A DNA stretch of 64,000 nucleotides from D2472 sp964275585 (lineage in GTDB: Bacteria; Pseudomonadota; Gammaproteobacteria; Magnimaribacterales; D2472), in NCBI GenBank assembly GCA_964275585.1, contig CAXYCJ010000012.1:1-64000 (forward strand), in the 5' to 3' direction. A program made the position numbers and the translations under genes. Positions 62,146 to 64,000 of the stretch are shown in pieces (position 1 is the first letter of the stretch; each line of letters begins with the position of its first letter). A model generated the notes under the pieces. That model saw only the letters and a program-made list of their open reading frames with translations, was not told the DNA's origin and ran no database searches.

Positions 62146-62628
62146 TTATTTATTAGTTGTCATGGACGCAAAATTATCTATAAGCAATGTTGTTTGCTGG
62201 TCAATACCATTAAACTTAATGGAGCCGCCTGATGATTGACCGGATGGGTAGAAAATTAAAAATGGAGTTTCTGCGTCCTCTTCCCACATAAAAGTGCGGC
62301 CATTAGCATCTTTGAACACGGTGTTACTTTGAATTAGTGGAAAATAGCTAGAGTCAAAATTTTGTGGATGCCATGTATTATTTTTAAGATAGTAGATTGA
62401 CTGTGCCTTACTGCCAATAAACCATGCGATCGTTTTTTTAGTTAGAGCGCTTTCCTCGGAGAGAAATTGTATAAATTCCCTGTATGACTCAACTTTATCT
62501 GAACTATATCTACCAAGAAAGGATGAATTGGTAATAACGATGGTAGAAATTAAACCCATTAAAATCAACACGATTAAAAGTTCTAATAGAGTGAAGCCTT
62601 TATCCAGGGTTAATTTTCTGAAATCCAA
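62146..62628 (-). CDS. gspH: Type II secretion minor pseudopilin GspH
   Basis: 160 residues. Prepilin site LDKG|FTLLELLIVLILMGLI with Glu5; a beta-rich domain follows (TIAWFIGSKAQSIYYL, TPFLIFYPSGQSSGG). Links the tip to the GspG fibre. Overlaps gspG by 19 bp. Confidence 0.88.
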   Translation of the reverse strand: MDFRKLTLDKGFTLLELLIVLILMGLISTIVITNSSFLGRYSSDKVESYREFIQFLSEESALTKKTIAWFIGSKAQSIYYLKNNTWHPQNFDSSYFPLIQSNTVFKDANGRTFMWEEDAETPFLIFYPSGQSSGGSIKFNGIDQQTTLLIDNFASMTTNK

Positions 62629-63050
62629 TTACCTATATCAGCATTGTCTCCAACGCCGCCCTCAAGCCCATCAGCACCAAGACTGTAGACGTCATATTTT
62701 TTTGATTTTTGTCCAGGATGAATATATATGTAGTCTCTTCCCCATGGGTCTTTTGGAGCCGAGCTAAGATAGCCATCTGTTGGGTAAAGGTAAGGTCTTT
62801 TTAATTCATTGTGAGGCATTACGAGTGCTCGCAGGCCCTGATCTGTTGTGGGATAGGATAATTCATTGAATTTATATAGTTCGAGTGCTTTTCCAACCTG
62901 AGAAATATCGGCTCTCATTTTTTCAAGATTCGCTCTTTGTAAAAAAGGTGAGACATTAATAGCAACAATGGTCGCTAAGATTCCTAAAATGACAATAACT
63001 GCCATTAATTCAATTAATGTAAATCCAGGTTTATTTTTTTTCATATTCAT
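62610..63050 (-). CDS. gspG: Type II secretion major pseudopilin GspG
   Basis: 146 residues. Prepilin site KPG|FTLIELMAVIVILGILATI with Glu5, then the Ca-site region YPTTDQGLRALV and DPWGRDYIY, YSLGADGLEGG near the end. Main pseudopilus subunit. Overlaps gspF by 4 bp. Confidence 0.95.
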   Translation of the reverse strand: MNMKKNKPGFTLIELMAVIVILGILATIVAINVSPFLQRANLEKMRADISQVGKALELYKFNELSYPTTDQGLRALVMPHNELKRPYLYPTDGYLSSAPKDPWGRDYIYIHPGQKSKKYDVYSLGADGLEGGVGDNADIGNWISEN

Positions 63051-64000
63051 CCTATGGCCATACTGTTCATTTGCATTATGGGTAATAAGATTGCCAAAAC
63101 AATCAACAAAATAATACCCCCTCCAAAAATTATAACCAAAGGTTCTAATAATGATAAAACGGTCGATCTCTTACTTTCAATCTCTCCTTTCATGTATTGG
63201 GTAACTTTTTCAAACATAAAAGTTAAATTTCCAGATTTATAACCACTGGAGAGAAGTTGAACAAATAATGAGGGGAAAACATTGGCTTCTTTTAATGAAA
63301 TTATAAAATCTTTACCTTCCACTAAGTCTCCTCTTGCAATTTCAATTGATTGAGCGATATATCTATTTCCAATAACAACCTGAGCTTGTTGCATCGCAAT
63401 ATCTAGATTTAATCCAGATCTCATCATTAGATGCATAACCCTTGAAAAACGTTCCACCTCTGCATTTAAAAGAAAAGTTCCAATTAAAGGGATTTGTAAA
63501 AATCTTTTGTGTATTGAAATAGCTGTTACATTGCTTTGAATTAATTTTTTGTAATAAAAATAACTTCCAATAATCAAAAAGAAACTTCCTATTACAATTA
63601 GCCAAGCATAGTTCGAGATAACCATTAGCCCTGAAGTTAAAGCAGGAAGTGGAGTGCCGGATCTAATAAACTGATCAACCACTTGAGGCATTACAAATGT
63701 TAGCAGCGCAAAAACAACTCCGATAGAAAATACCATCAATATTATTGGGTATGTAAGTGCTGATATGACTTGCTGCCTTACCAAGGCAGATTCCTCTAAG
63801 TAATCTGCTAAGTTACTAAATGCAATGTGCAAATTTCCTGCTGCATCACCAGCCGCAACCAATGACCGATAAGTTTCATTGAAAATTGAACCATGGGATG
63901 ACATTGCTTTCGCAATTCTAGAGCCTTGCAAGACCTCATCTCTTACTGAATGAAGTGCTGTAGATAAAGATTTATCTTCAACCTCTAAAGCAATTGATTT
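63047..64000 (-). CDS. gspF: Type II secretion inner-membrane protein GspF, partial
   Basis: The C-terminal about 317 residues, open to the window edge; GspF is about 400. T2SSF domain markers SSHGSIFNETYRSLVAAGDAAGNL, MMRSGLNLDIAMQQA and the last spans FALLTFVMPQVVDQF and LLIVLAILLPIMQMNSMAI. A TTG at 63931 is not the start, because the frame continues upstream in family-like sequence. gspE, gspD and gspC presumably lie outside. Confidence 0.93.
   Translation of the reverse strand, partial: KSIALEVEDKSLSTALHSVRDEVLQGSRIAKAMSSHGSIFNETYRSLVAAGDAAGNLHIAFSNLADYLEESALVRQQVISALTYPIILMVFSIGVVFALLTFVMPQVVDQFIRSGTPLPALTSGLMVISNYAWLIVIGSFFLIIGSYFYYKKLIQSNVTAISIHKRFLQIPLIGTFLLNAEVERFSRVMHLMMRSGLNLDIAMQQAQVVIGNRYIAQSIEIARGDLVEGKDFIISLKEANVFPSLFVQLLSSGYKSGNLTFMFEKVTQYMKGEIESKRSTVLSLLEPLVIIFGGGIILLIVLAILLPIMQMNSMAIG

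Overview
The window looks like chromosomal DNA of an AT-rich, tightly packed marine gammaproteobacterium. The ftsK-lolA-(crcB)-serS block next to a divergent trxB, a general secretion pathway operon in gsp order, and a porin-glnK-amtB locus behind a sigma-54 promoter all point to Gammaproteobacteria. Low G+C, 1-8 bp gene overlaps, an oxaloacetate decarboxylase sodium pump, an Oar-type TonB receptor and many SDR/CoA enzymes fit a streamlined surface-ocean lineage of the SAR86 type; that assignment is inference. I see no rRNA, tRNA, CRISPR, prophage or insertion sequence.

Layout. 0.1-2.3 kb: an exported phospholipase-D-like protein with a C-terminal Asp-rich loop, two very small membrane proteins and a secreted Ser/Tyr repeat protein. 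2.4-8.1 kb: an M20 peptidase faces a tightly coupled permease / amidinotransferase-family hydrolase / Rieske oxygenase operon, followed on the other strand by a lipoprotein and an HD-domain putative diiron oxygenase. 8.2-19.9 kb: assorted metabolism (GMC oxidoreductase, peptidase E, amidohydrolase, two SDRs flanking a PD-(D/E)XK nuclease, alpha/beta hydrolase, FabH-like synthase, TspO, nucleoside transporter, 2OG oxygenase). 20-28.8 kb: Oar-like TonB receptor, then serS (with a frameshift), crcB, lolA, ftsK and divergent trxB. 28.8-33.1 kb: AcuI-like reductase plus SDR; TorF-like porin, PII and AmtB. 33.1-37.5 kb: acyltransferase and oadGAB. 37.6-42.9 kb: GDPD, methyltransferase, UMF1 transporter, metallo-beta-lactamase-fold hydrolase and small proteins.

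42.3-50.3 kb is one long minus-strand operon: acyl-CoA ligase, two DUF35 proteins (one without its zinc ribbon), two thiolase-like proteins that both lack the nucleophilic Cys, two crotonases, then DedA, a small membrane protein, HIT and a SnoaL-like protein. It reads as a CoA-dependent side-chain degradation module, perhaps with retro-aldol chemistry. 51.9-58.6 kb is a phosphorus region: beta-propeller phytase, porin and Pit transporter in one operon, a small membrane gene behind a three-unit Pho-box-like repeat, and PPK2 with exopolyphosphatase. 58.6-64 kb holds gspM to gspF; gspF runs off the right edge.

The strongest items for a second look are the Cys-less thiolase/DUF35 operon, the permease-hydrolase-Rieske module, the Pho-box-linked phytate/polyphosphate region, the serS frameshift beside an A8 run, the possible ATC start of ftsK, and five short membrane-protein genes that a length cut-off would miss.
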